NCBI GenBank assembly: GCA_016794595.1
Contig: JAEUJN010000035.1
Location: forward strand, 1 to 64,000
Source: Kineosporiaceae bacterium
GTDB taxonomy: Bacteria; Actinomycetota; Actinomycetes; Actinomycetales; Kineosporiaceae
Direction: 5' to 3'
DNA: 64,000 bases
Shown one piece after another: positions 1-6,138 of this stretch. Position numbers and translations under genes: made by a program. Position 1 is the stretch's first letter. Every line of letters begins with the position of its first letter. The notes under the pieces were generated by a model. That model did not search any database and was not told the origin of the DNA. It saw only the letters and a program-made list of their open reading frames with translations.

Positions 1-138
1 TGGACTGGTGCTACGGGTTCTACAACCACGACCGGCGGCACAGCACGATAGGCATGATGAGCCCGATCAACTACGAGAACGCAACGGCTCCCGACCGGGA
101 AGCCGCATAACGAACCCTCCACGATCCGGGGGGAACCA
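1..138 (+). mobile_element. Right end of an IS3-type insertion sequence (left part outside window)
   Basis: The last codons of an IS3-type transposase are followed by a likely terminal inverted repeat that ends near base 138, where minus-strand reading gives TGGTTCCCCCCGGATCGTGG, starting with the TG expected of IS3 ends. Directly beyond this point the reading frame of IstB from an IS21 element continues, so the IS3 element was inserted into istB. The exact end is inferred from where IstB similarity stops; the other end and the target duplication are not in the window. Confidence 0.6.
3..110 (+). CDS. IS3-family transposase, C-terminal fragment (cut by window edge)
   Basis: Reading from base 3 gives 35 residues ending at TAA at 108-110. 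The segment WCYGFYNHDRRHSTIGMMSP is the characteristic end of the rve integrase core of IS3-family OrfB transposases, in which YN..R.H...G..SP closes the catalytic domain. The 5' part lies outside the window, so it cannot be told whether the full gene is intact. It is too short and lacks a start, so it is recognised by motif alone. Confidence 0.7.
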   Translation, partial: DWCYGFYNHDRRHSTIGMMSPINYENATAPDREAA

Positions 139-421
139 CACGGACCTTGCGGGCCTCGAGGCCGGGTTGGAACGCGAAGTCGAACTCGGCGAGGGTCTTG
201 TGGTGGGGCAGCCCGGACAGTTTCAGGGCGTTGCGGAAGCGGCGGCCCTCGCGCAGGCCGAGTTCTTCTTCCAGGAGCAGGTCGACGAAGTCGAGGTAGC
301 CCATGGTGGCCTGCTCGGCGCGGTCGACCAGGCCGGTGACCACGGCGGCGTCGGAGCCGAGGTGGGTCAGGCCGAGGCGGGCGGCGTGCTCGCGGATCCG
401 GTCGGTGGTCAGCGCGCTCAT
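71..421 (-). pseudogene. istB: IstB helper ATPase of IS21 element, truncated
   Basis: Starts with ATG at 421, overlapping the istA stop (ATGA), the normal IS21 arrangement. About 94 genuine IstB residues are present, including RFRNALKLSGLPHHKTLAEF and FAFQPGLEARKV, the conserved N-terminal helical region. The AAA+ ATPase domain that should follow is missing: after residue 94 the frame runs into the IS3 end and stops at 71. IstB normally has about 250 residues and delivers target DNA to the transposase, so this copy cannot work. Confidence 0.85.
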
Positions 422-1893
422 CGTGGACCTGCGATCTGCCCGGTGATCGGACCGGCCATCGGAGCGGTGATCGGAGCGGCGGCGTGGGCGTAGTCGGCCA
501 GTGGCCGGGTGAGCACAGGCATGTCGGCGTGGTGTCGGCGCAGGACCTCGGTGAGGGGTTCCAGGCCGGCCGTCGCCACGGTTGCCGCTGCCATCGGCAC
601 TGGTGCTGGTGCGGGCGTGTCGGGGCCGGGTGCCTCGATGGTGGTGGCGCGGGTGTGGCCGTCGGGCAGGCCGTCCCAGTGAGCCGGGTCGATCACCCAG
701 GAATCGCGCAGGCCGGCGCGGGGGTGGGTGGCCAGCCAGGTCCCGCCGTCGCAGGTCAGGGCATGGATCACCACGGTGGCGCCGCGGGCGACCGTATCGC
801 TGGTGTGGTCGGGGTGGACCTGCACCGACACCTTCTGCCCGGCCCGGACCTTCGCCGCAGGCACGGAGTAGAACGAGCCGCCGAAGGAGATCAGGCAGTC
901 CTTGCCGACCCGGCGCAGATGTTTCTCGGCGACCAGATAGGGCAGTGCCGGCAGCGGTCGCAGGGCGGCCCGGTCGGTCTCGGCGCGCACGGCGATGACC
1001 TGGCCGTGGGTGCGGTGGACCTGCCCGCGGCGGATCGGCAACCACGTGGCGAACGCCCCGTCGAGGTCGGCGATCGAGGTGAAGGACCGCCCGGCGATGA
1101 CGTGCTCGCGCACGATGTGCACCTGCCGTTCGACGCGGCCCTTGCCGGTGGGCCGGTAGGCGGCGAGCACGTCGATGGTGAAGCCGTAGTGGTCGGCGAA
1201 CGCGGCCGCTTCCGGGTGCAGCGGGACCGCCTTGCCGGGGGCGACGTGGCGGCGGACGACGGTCTTGGTCCGGTCGTAGACGATCGCGCCGGGCACCCCA
1301 CCGAAGTGGGCGAACGCCCGCCGGTGGCAGTCCCAGAAGGTGGCCATGTCCATGCTGGTGGTGAAGCAGCAGAACGGATCCCGCGAATGGGACAACGTCA
1401 TGTGGAAGGAGTAGACGCAGCGGATCCCGGCCCCGGCCAGGACGTCGCCCTCCTCGCCCCAGTCGACCTGGGCCTGCGCGCCCGGGACGACCTCGAACCG
1501 GCGGTGCAACCCGGACAACCGGTTCTCGTCGGTCTCGGTCAGCTCGGCCAGGATCCGCGGCCGCGTCTGAGCGCAGAACACCTTGACCCGCTGATAGTTG
1601 CCGGTGAAGCCGTGCTCGGCGACCAGCCGCTCATGGATCACGCTCGCCCTCAGGCTGATGTCGGCGCGCAGCCAGGACTCCACGAGTGACTCCAACCGGG
1701 CCAGCTTGCGTGGCTGGGTCCCAGCCCGAGATGACCCCGACGGGGGGACCGAGGCGGCGTCCTCAGCCAGGTACTTCCTCACCGTGCGCCAATCACACCC
1801 ACACTCCCGGGCGATCTCGGCATACGTCGCTCCTGCGGCATGCAGGGAACGGAAACGACGGATGTTCATCCAGGTCTCCTGATCAAGAATCAT
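418..1893 (-). CDS. istA: IS21-family transposase IstA
   Basis: 491 residues, full length for the family. An N-terminal helix-turn-helix (about residues 18-40, GATYAEIARECGCDWRTVRK) binds the element ends. The rve-type DDE core shows its acidic residues in AQVDWGEEGD, IVYDRTKTVV and GKGRVERQVH. A small beta-barrel domain follows (GGSFYSVPAAKV). The gene overlaps istB by ATGA, allowing coupled translation. The ATG at 1893 has GGAGG upstream; a start at residue 9 (MNIRRF) is also possible. The transposase looks intact, but its partner istB is broken. Confidence 0.92.
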   Translation of the reverse strand: MILDQETWMNIRRFRSLHAAGATYAEIARECGCDWRTVRKYLAEDAASVPPSGSSRAGTQPRKLARLESLVESWLRADISLRASVIHERLVAEHGFTGNYQRVKVFCAQTRPRILAELTETDENRLSGLHRRFEVVPGAQAQVDWGEEGDVLAGAGIRCVYSFHMTLSHSRDPFCCFTTSMDMATFWDCHRRAFAHFGGVPGAIVYDRTKTVVRRHVAPGKAVPLHPEAAAFADHYGFTIDVLAAYRPTGKGRVERQVHIVREHVIAGRSFTSIADLDGAFATWLPIRRGQVHRTHGQVIAVRAETDRAALRPLPALPYLVAEKHLRRVGKDCLISFGGSFYSVPAAKVRAGQKVSVQVHPDHTSDTVARGATVVIHALTCDGGTWLATHPRAGLRDSWVIDPAHWDGLPDGHTRATTIEAPGPDTPAPAPVPMAAATVATAGLEPLTEVLRRHHADMPVLTRPLADYAHAAAPITAPMAGPITGQIAGPR

Positions 1894-1900
1894 GAGGAGG

Positions 1901-1946
1901 TCACCCTCCGGCTCGTCGACTTGGCGGTGGACGAACCGGAGGGTGA
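1901..1946. repeat. 17-bp inverted repeat upstream of istA
   Basis: TCACCCTCCGGCTCGTC at 1901-1917 pairs with GACGAACCGGAGGGTGA at 1930-1946 with a single mismatch, separated by 12 bases. It lies between the left end of the IS21 element and istA and covers the istA ribosome-binding region. It may be an internal transposase-binding repeat, common near IS21 ends, or a translation-control hairpin. Confidence 0.6.
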
Positions 1947-2045
1947 CCCACCCTCAGGCGAGGAACAGACTCAACTCGCCGAGACCCGACACATCAGGCC
2001 ATACCCAGCACGACACGTGAGGTCGTACGCCGACACCCGCAACAA

Positions 2046-2405
2046 CACGAACCGTCAGGTACCCAGGCCGCCGCTCAGGCGGAAAGTCACGCTGGAGAAG
2101 CGACACCAGGTGCCGGTACCGGCGCGGATCTGCCTCGATGAAATCCAGCGCCACCGAGGCACCCGAGTCCCGGACCGCCGAGCGAGCGCCTGCCGCATTG
2201 CGATCACCGGGGAACTCTCACCCGAGTTCGTGTACTCCCCCGGTCCCGCGAACCCGTCCACAAACCGGATGCCCTGGCGAGCGAAGCTGGTACTCATGAT
2301 CGGAAACCATGCATTCAGATACCCGTACAGCAGCTGATGCTTGGCCGCTGTGTGCGGGTCGCGCTCCCATACGACATCCCGGATCGCTGGCATTACTTCC
2401 CCCAC
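2046..2405 (-). pseudogene. tcmP: Three-Cys-motif partner protein TcmP, frameshifted and truncated
   Basis: GTG start at 2405, six bases after the DUF5131 stop. The N-terminus matches TcmP: DPHTAAKHQLLYGYLNAWFP, then RFVDGFAGPGEY and a SPVIAMRQAL segment. After about residue 80 (near 2165-2185) the similarity jumps to another frame, where VALDFIEADPRRYRHLVSLL continues the TcmP pattern. A one-base shift therefore breaks the gene. The IS21 element then removes everything after about 110 codons, out of the usual 250 to 400. TcmP genes are known as neighbours of Gp37/Gp68 proteins; the biochemical role is unsettled. Confidence 0.7.
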
Positions 2406-2411
2406 CGCTAC

Positions 2412-3158
2412 TCAGTGGGCGGCAGCCACCGGGAACTCATCCCACACGCGACCATCGAGGTCACGTCCCCCGTCCTTGGGAGTACGCCCACCCCACTGCT
2501 TGAAAAAGAATGGCACACCCGCCTGGGTGCAATGATCTCTCAACTGGGACACCCACGCATAGTCCATCGGGCGTGCACCTGGCCCGCTCTCACCGCCCGC
2601 GATTAGCCAATGGATCCCGCGCAAGTCCACTTCGCTCAGCGGGGCAAGGAGCGGCTCTGCGCTGACGAACCGGACAGCGGCCGGGACCTCCCGTAGATGA
2701 CCGATCCGGGACAGGTATTCGTCGGACTCGACACTGACGCCCATCCACACGTTCGCGGGCCAGTCCAACTTGCCCGAAAGGTCCCGAAGCCGTTTCGAGC
2801 GTTTCGTCAACACCTGGTATGTGTGCTGTGGGGTTTCCGCCATGGTCGCGAACACGTCTCGGACGAACGAAAGCGGAACCTTCGCGTGGAACAAGTCACT
2901 CATCGAGTTCACGAAGATCAACCGAGGGGCCGTCCAACGTCTCGGGATGTCCAACGCGGCCGGATGGACCGTGACCGCGAACCCCGGACCGCTCGTACGC
3001 GGGTCACCATCGTTCTGGTACTTCGGGGAACCCATCGCCTTCAACCGGCGCGCCAAGGTCAACGCGTAGCAGTTGTCGCAACCCGGCGAAATCCGGTCGC
3101 AGCCCGTGGTGGGGTTCCACGTGGACTCCGTCCACTCGATCGCCGAACGATCCCCCAC
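2412..3158 (-). CDS. DUF5131 (phage Gp37/Gp68 family) protein
   Basis: 248 residues from a GTG at 3158 preceded by GAGGCGAGGG; the frame is open further upstream, but that part has no family similarity. The start VGDRSAIEWTESTWNPTTGC and the three-cysteine motif GCDRISPGCDNCYA are diagnostic of Gp37/Gp68, a radical-SAM-like family found on phages and in mobile islands. Later conserved segments include FVNSMSDLFH, VLTKRS and FFKQWG. It pairs with tcmP just downstream, now broken by a frameshift and an IS, so this copy probably lacks its partner. A link to defence is inference from the location. Confidence 0.85.
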   Translation of the reverse strand: MGDRSAIEWTESTWNPTTGCDRISPGCDNCYALTLARRLKAMGSPKYQNDGDPRTSGPGFAVTVHPAALDIPRRWTAPRLIFVNSMSDLFHAKVPLSFVRDVFATMAETPQHTYQVLTKRSKRLRDLSGKLDWPANVWMGVSVESDEYLSRIGHLREVPAAVRFVSAEPLLAPLSEVDLRGIHWLIAGGESGPGARPMDYAWVSQLRDHCTQAGVPFFFKQWGGRTPKDGGRDLDGRVWDEFPVAAAH

Positions 3159-3323
3159 CTGACACCGCCCTCGCCTCTGCCCCGCAGTCCGTAGCGTGAG
3201 CGTACGCGGGGACACCGACACCACGAAGCAGCAGCGGGTTCCGTTGGCTGTTCCGTTGGAGCGCGCAACACATCCAGGGAGTGCTGCGACGGTGACGACC
3301 ACCTGTAGCTGCCGGGCTTTCTA
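3159..3323. other. Intergenic region with short direct repeats
   Basis: Lies between the stop of the membrane-protein gene and the start of the DUF5131 gene, both on the minus strand, so it should hold the DUF5131 promoter. The only structure noticed is a pair of identical 10-mers GTTCCGTTGG at 3238-3247 and 3250-3259, spaced 12 bases start to start. No clear terminator was found. Confidence 0.35.
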
Positions 3324-3896
3324 CTACGCAGTGGGCCTATATCGGCGGAGGCGAGCTCGCAACAGAGCGGGTGTGAACAGGACGCGCCTTCGCCACCCGA
3401 ACCGGTAGGTGACCGCACAGTTCAACCGGCGCAATACCTCTCCCGCCATCCGACCAGGTCCCCATCCGTTGAGGACCATCCCGGACGCAGCTGTGACAGG
3501 TGACTGCTGCCAAGCATCGGCGATTGAGGGGCCGGTGACCGCATCGAGCGCCTCAAGATTCAACCGGAACACTTCGTACATCTCACGGTTGTCCGCAGCG
3601 ACCCAGGCGAGCGCTCCGGTTCGACGTTCCTGCACCTGGTGACCGAGCGCGGCAAGCGCCTCGAGTCTCTCCGGGTCGTCACTCGCGCGGCGCCGCACCC
3701 GGTAGGGGAACTCCGACCAAGCCAAGATCGCCTCGAGGGCCTCGACGTAGCCTCGGCGGCGGGCCTCTGTCGCTGCCTTCGACGCCGTTGTGAACGACCC
3801 CAGGACGGCCGTGACGACCGCACTCACAATGCCCGATCCGAGCAGGTAGGGAAGCAGCAACGCCCAGGTGACATCCGTCGATGCCGGGGAAGCCAT
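3324..3896 (-). CDS. Small single-pass membrane protein, candidate CBASS effector
   Basis: 190 residues from an ATG at 3896 that overlaps the stop of the E2-like gene (TGATG); another ATG at 3908 would add four residues. One strong hydrophobic segment lies near the N-terminus (about residues 9-31, ALLLPYLLGSGIVSAVVTAV), followed by a charged, mostly helical cytoplasmic part with EALEAILAWSEFPYRVRRR, then a basic C-terminus. I do not recognise a named domain. As last gene of an overlapping operon with a CD-NTase and an E2-like protein it sits where CBASS effectors sit, and many of those act on membranes. The effector role is inference. Confidence 0.6.
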   Translation of the reverse strand: MASPASTDVTWALLLPYLLGSGIVSAVVTAVLGSFTTASKAATEARRRGYVEALEAILAWSEFPYRVRRRASDDPERLEALAALGHQVQERRTGALAWVAADNREMYEVFRLNLEALDAVTGPSIADAWQQSPVTAASGMVLNGWGPGRMAGEVLRRLNCAVTYRFGWRRRVLFTPALLRARLRRYRPTA

Positions 3897-4438
3897 CAGC
3901 GCGCCCATCGACGCATCCCCTCCATCAACAACGGGTCAGAGACCGGTTCGAGCACTCCACCAGGCGGCTCACCGTGTGGAAGGTCAACGCCCGGCCACTG
4001 ACCCGTGCGGCGCCACAACTCCTCAGAGAGCAGGTGGAGCCGCACTCGTGTCAAGAGCACGTCGATGCCGTCGTCCCAGTCCCACAGCAGGCTGGGGTCA
4101 TCGCTGGGGTGTTGCAGGCAGAGCTTGCGGGGATGTCCCCGGTTTCGGTGCAGCCACTGTCGTGGCGGGCCGATGGGGTACACCAGGGCTTCTCGGTTTC
4201 GGGTCGCGACAACGCGGACACGCTCTGGAGGAAACCCTTCCCGGTCCGCTTGCAGGGGTGGCATCAGGGTCAACGTGACAGATCCCGCGATGCCGCAGAG
4301 CGACTTACCCGTGGCATCGAGGACACCCCAGAGGGCGCCCGCGTTCAATCCATCGGCCACGCGTTCCGGGCTTGCAACGAGGGTGCCCATCGCAGCCCAG
4401 GCGACGTTGGCGTCCGAGCGCTGGGTGACTACGCTCAC
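3896..4438 (-). CDS. E2-like conjugation protein of a short CBASS-type operon
   Basis: 180 residues from a GTG at 4438 that overlaps the nucleotidyltransferase stop (GTGA). The C-terminal half has the pattern of bacterial E2-like proteins next to CD-NTases: YPIGPPRQWLHRN, then KLCLQHPSDDPSLLWDW with a candidate catalytic Cys107, then EELWRRTGQWPGVDLPHG. No E1 or JAB domain is fused or adjacent. In CBASS, Cap2 (E1-E2) attaches the C-terminus of the CD-NTase to targets and primes it; E2-only variants are also known. Assignment rests on motif memory and gene context. Lack of a database search is the main uncertainty. Confidence 0.62.
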   Translation of the reverse strand: MSVVTQRSDANVAWAAMGTLVASPERVADGLNAGALWGVLDATGKSLCGIAGSVTLTLMPPLQADREGFPPERVRVVATRNREALVYPIGPPRQWLHRNRGHPRKLCLQHPSDDPSLLWDWDDGIDVLLTRVRLHLLSEELWRRTGQWPGVDLPHGEPPGGVLEPVSDPLLMEGMRRWAR

Positions 4439-5448
4439 GTCGCCCGCCAAGGCCGCGCTGGTGGGCTGGCAGCCCGAACCCGCGGGGACGTCGTGAGCAC
4501 ACCTGTGGAGGTCGTTCCGCCGCCGAGCCGGTTCGTACGCGCCACGCGCTCGGCGAGGGTCTCTTGCACCTCGGGGAACGCAGACCCGAAGACCTGGGCC
4601 CACGTCAGCGAAGCAGCCACAGGGTCGTCCGCTTCGAGCTTGAGCGCCTCGATGGCCAATCGGTGCCGGTCGGTGTAGAACGCGACGACCTGCGCGCGCT
4701 GCTCGGGTGTCCACTTCGCAGTCAGGTCATCCAATGCGAGCCCGGAGTACGACCGGCCCAGGACCTTGGCTCCCTGAGCAAAGATGGCCTCCGCGGCCTT
4801 CTGCGGGCTCATCGCCTTGGTCACGGCGTCGTACGCGAGGGACTCCACGAGCAGCCCGCATACAAGCGCCTTCACGGCCGGAACCTGACGCAGGGCATGC
4901 TTGGACTGCCGGACCTGTCGCACCCAGACGCCGCCTGTGAGGACATTTCGCGCCATGACCTTGTTTCGCAGGGCGCGCACGTCGGACTTCTCGTCCCAGC
5001 GCTCCTCATCCCGGTCGGCGATGTATAGCCAGTTCGGGTTGCCGCTCTCGAAAGCGGGAACGAGGTCGAATGTGAACGGCACGCCGGGGAAGGTGAGCTG
5101 CAACGCGTGTGCGGGACGGTCGTCCAGGTCGAAACGAACGCCGGAGAACTTCTGAGAGCTCTCGATGGCGAGCCGAAACCCCGCTATCACCTTCGCGGGG
5201 CCCTTGGGGTCCGAGCGGTAGTGACTGAGTGACTCAGGGAGAACGATGACAAGGTCAACGTCCTTGAGAGGCGGGTACATCGTCTTGCGGCCGTACGAGC
5301 CTTGCAGGAGAGACGTCTCCATCCAACCGTGGTCCTTGAGGACCTCGTCGATGTCGTCGCGCAGCTTCTTGGCCTTGGCGGCGACTTGTGGTTCGAGCGT
5401 GAGGGCTTCGTCGAGCTTCGCGTAGCACTCGGTGATGTTCTTGGGCAT
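4435..5448 (-). CDS. cGAS/DncV-like nucleotidyltransferase (CD-NTase), CBASS
   Basis: 337 residues. The nucleotidyltransferase signature is complete: GSYGRKTMYPPLKDVDLVIV holds the G50-S51 motif and the metal-binding D63 and D65, and the third acidic residue is D128 in FTFDLVPAFE. Length and motif spacing fit DncV/cGAS-like enzymes that make cyclic di- or trinucleotide alarms after phage infection. The last 35 residues are Gly/Ser/Arg/Pro rich and probably disordered; they end in Arg-Ala-Thr, not the Gly often seen where Cap2 acts. The product cannot be read from sequence. First gene of a three-gene overlapping operon. Confidence 0.85.
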   Translation of the reverse strand: MPKNITECYAKLDEALTLEPQVAAKAKKLRDDIDEVLKDHGWMETSLLQGSYGRKTMYPPLKDVDLVIVLPESLSHYRSDPKGPAKVIAGFRLAIESSQKFSGVRFDLDDRPAHALQLTFPGVPFTFDLVPAFESGNPNWLYIADRDEERWDEKSDVRALRNKVMARNVLTGGVWVRQVRQSKHALRQVPAVKALVCGLLVESLAYDAVTKAMSPQKAAEAIFAQGAKVLGRSYSGLALDDLTAKWTPEQRAQVVAFYTDRHRLAIEALKLEADDPVAASLTWAQVFGSAFPEVQETLAERVARTNRLGGGTTSTGVLTTSPRVRAASPPARPWRAT

Positions 5449-5565
5449 TGCATTCCTCTCAGGTACGAAGCGGTATCACTTCTGTGACATCACTGGCGCC
5501 CGAGGCAGAGCTTGTGGTCTCATGGCGGTTCGCACACCACCGGCAGACCGTTTCAGTTCTGCCAC

Positions 5566-5593
5566 GTCGCGCCCGGCTGGTACCGGGCGCGAC
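5566..5593. repeat. Perfect 11-bp inverted repeat upstream of the CBASS operon
   Basis: GTCGCGCCCGG (5566-5576) and CCGGGCGCGAC (5583-5593) form a perfect stem with a 6-base loop. It lies in the 243-base space between the DUF2188 stop and the CD-NTase start. On the minus strand it may terminate DUF2188 transcription, although no T-run follows; on the plus strand GCGTTTT follows. It could also be an operator for the defence operon. Short open frames cross this stretch, but none has a convincing ribosome site. Confidence 0.45.
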
Positions 5594-5691
5594 GCGTTTT
5601 GCGGGCATAGCTGTACTGCGCGTGTTGTCTTGTTGATGTTGACGTAGACCACCGACAACCCCAGGCGTGGCAGGACCTCGAGGGCGCTGCG

Positions 5692-5919
5692 TCACCCTTC
5701 CGGCGGGTACGGATCGTTGCCGTAGCTGTCCCGTTCGCGGACCTGCCCGTCACGACCATGCAGGAGGAACTCCGTCTGCTCCCGCTTGGCCGTGCCACGA
5801 CCTACCTGTTCCGCCGCACGCTGCGTCTCATGGGTGCTCGACACGCGCTTGGCGTCCTCACGCCTGACGGCCCAGCCATCACCGTGCGGCACGACGTGCA
5901 CAGGCTTGTTGTTGGCCAT
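5692..5919 (-). CDS. DUF2188 domain protein
   Basis: 75 residues from an ATG at 5919 with a strong ribosome site (GGGAGGGAGGTGA). The family signature is visible: HVVPHGDGWAVRREDAKRVS, then a helical middle with ETQRAAEQVGRG, and HGRDGQVRERDSYGNDPYPP at the end. DUF2188 proteins are small cytoplasmic proteins of unknown function, scattered on mobile islands. It lies between the CBASS operon and nrdJ on the same strand. Whether it belongs to the defence operon is unclear, since a hairpin and a 243-base gap separate them. Confidence 0.8.
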   Translation of the reverse strand: MANNKPVHVVPHGDGWAVRREDAKRVSSTHETQRAAEQVGRGTAKREQTEFLLHGRDGQVRERDSYGNDPYPPEG

Positions 5920-5972
5920 CTGATTCACCTCCCTCCCTCGCTCGGGCCGCACTCCGCGGCAGCCCTGACATA

Positions 5973-6008
5973 GGTGTGGCCCCGACCCTCGCGGGCCAGG
6001 GCCACACC
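5973..6008 (-). terminator. Hairpin downstream of nrdJ
   Basis: GGTGTGGCCC (5973-5982) and GGGCCACACC (5999-6008) form a perfect 10-bp stem with a 16-base loop, about 130 bases after the nrdJ stop and in the leader of DUF2188. It may end nrdJ transcription. No T-run follows, so an alternative role in the DUF2188 leader is possible. Confidence 0.45.
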
Positions 6009-6024
6009 ACTGTGGTCATCCCGC

Positions 6025-6060
6025 TATCAAAGTTCTCAACTTCGAACTTGATAACTTGAT
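6025..6060. promoter_or_regulatory. AT-rich operator-like cluster of AACTT repeats
   Basis: TATCAAAGTTC (6025-6035) and GAACTTGATA (6044-6053) are inverted copies with one extra base, and AAGTTCTCAACTT (6030-6042) is a second palindrome inside them. AACTT recurs at 6038, 6045 and 6053. Just beyond, TTGTCAC-type repeats occur (6070-6105). The AT content is far above the surroundings. It lies upstream of DUF2188 and at the island/core boundary. A binding site for a plasmid- or phage-type regulator is the simplest reading; no regulator gene is visible nearby. Confidence 0.45.
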
Positions 6061-6138
6061 GTTGATGTTGGTGACAACCTCGTGGTCACAAGTGACAACC
6101 CGTGTTCAGCGAGCAGGACACCGAGATGCTCATTTGCA

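Larger units (their letters stand above)
139..2045 (-). mobile_element. IS21-family insertion sequence, interrupted in istB by the IS3 element
   Basis: Carries istA and the start of istB in the usual overlapping order. On the low-coordinate side it is broken by the IS3-type element at about 138. On the high-coordinate side it interrupts a tcmP gene: TcmP-like coding is lost near 2045, and the sequence read on the minus strand there (TGTTGCGGGTGTCGGCGTAC) begins with TG as IS21 ends do. The exact left terminus is not proven. A 17-bp inverted repeat with one mismatch lies between the terminus and istA (1901-1946). Confidence 0.65.

Noticed and set aside
5459-5695. Small protein genes upstream of the CBASS operon
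   Set aside because: Two short minus-strand frames exist (about 60-78 codons), but neither has a ribosome site or recognisable motif, and a hairpin lies inside both.
1-6100. Integrase-driven element with tRNA attachment site
   Set aside because: No integrase, tRNA or direct-repeat pair is visible in the window; the island nature rests only on IS content and gene types.
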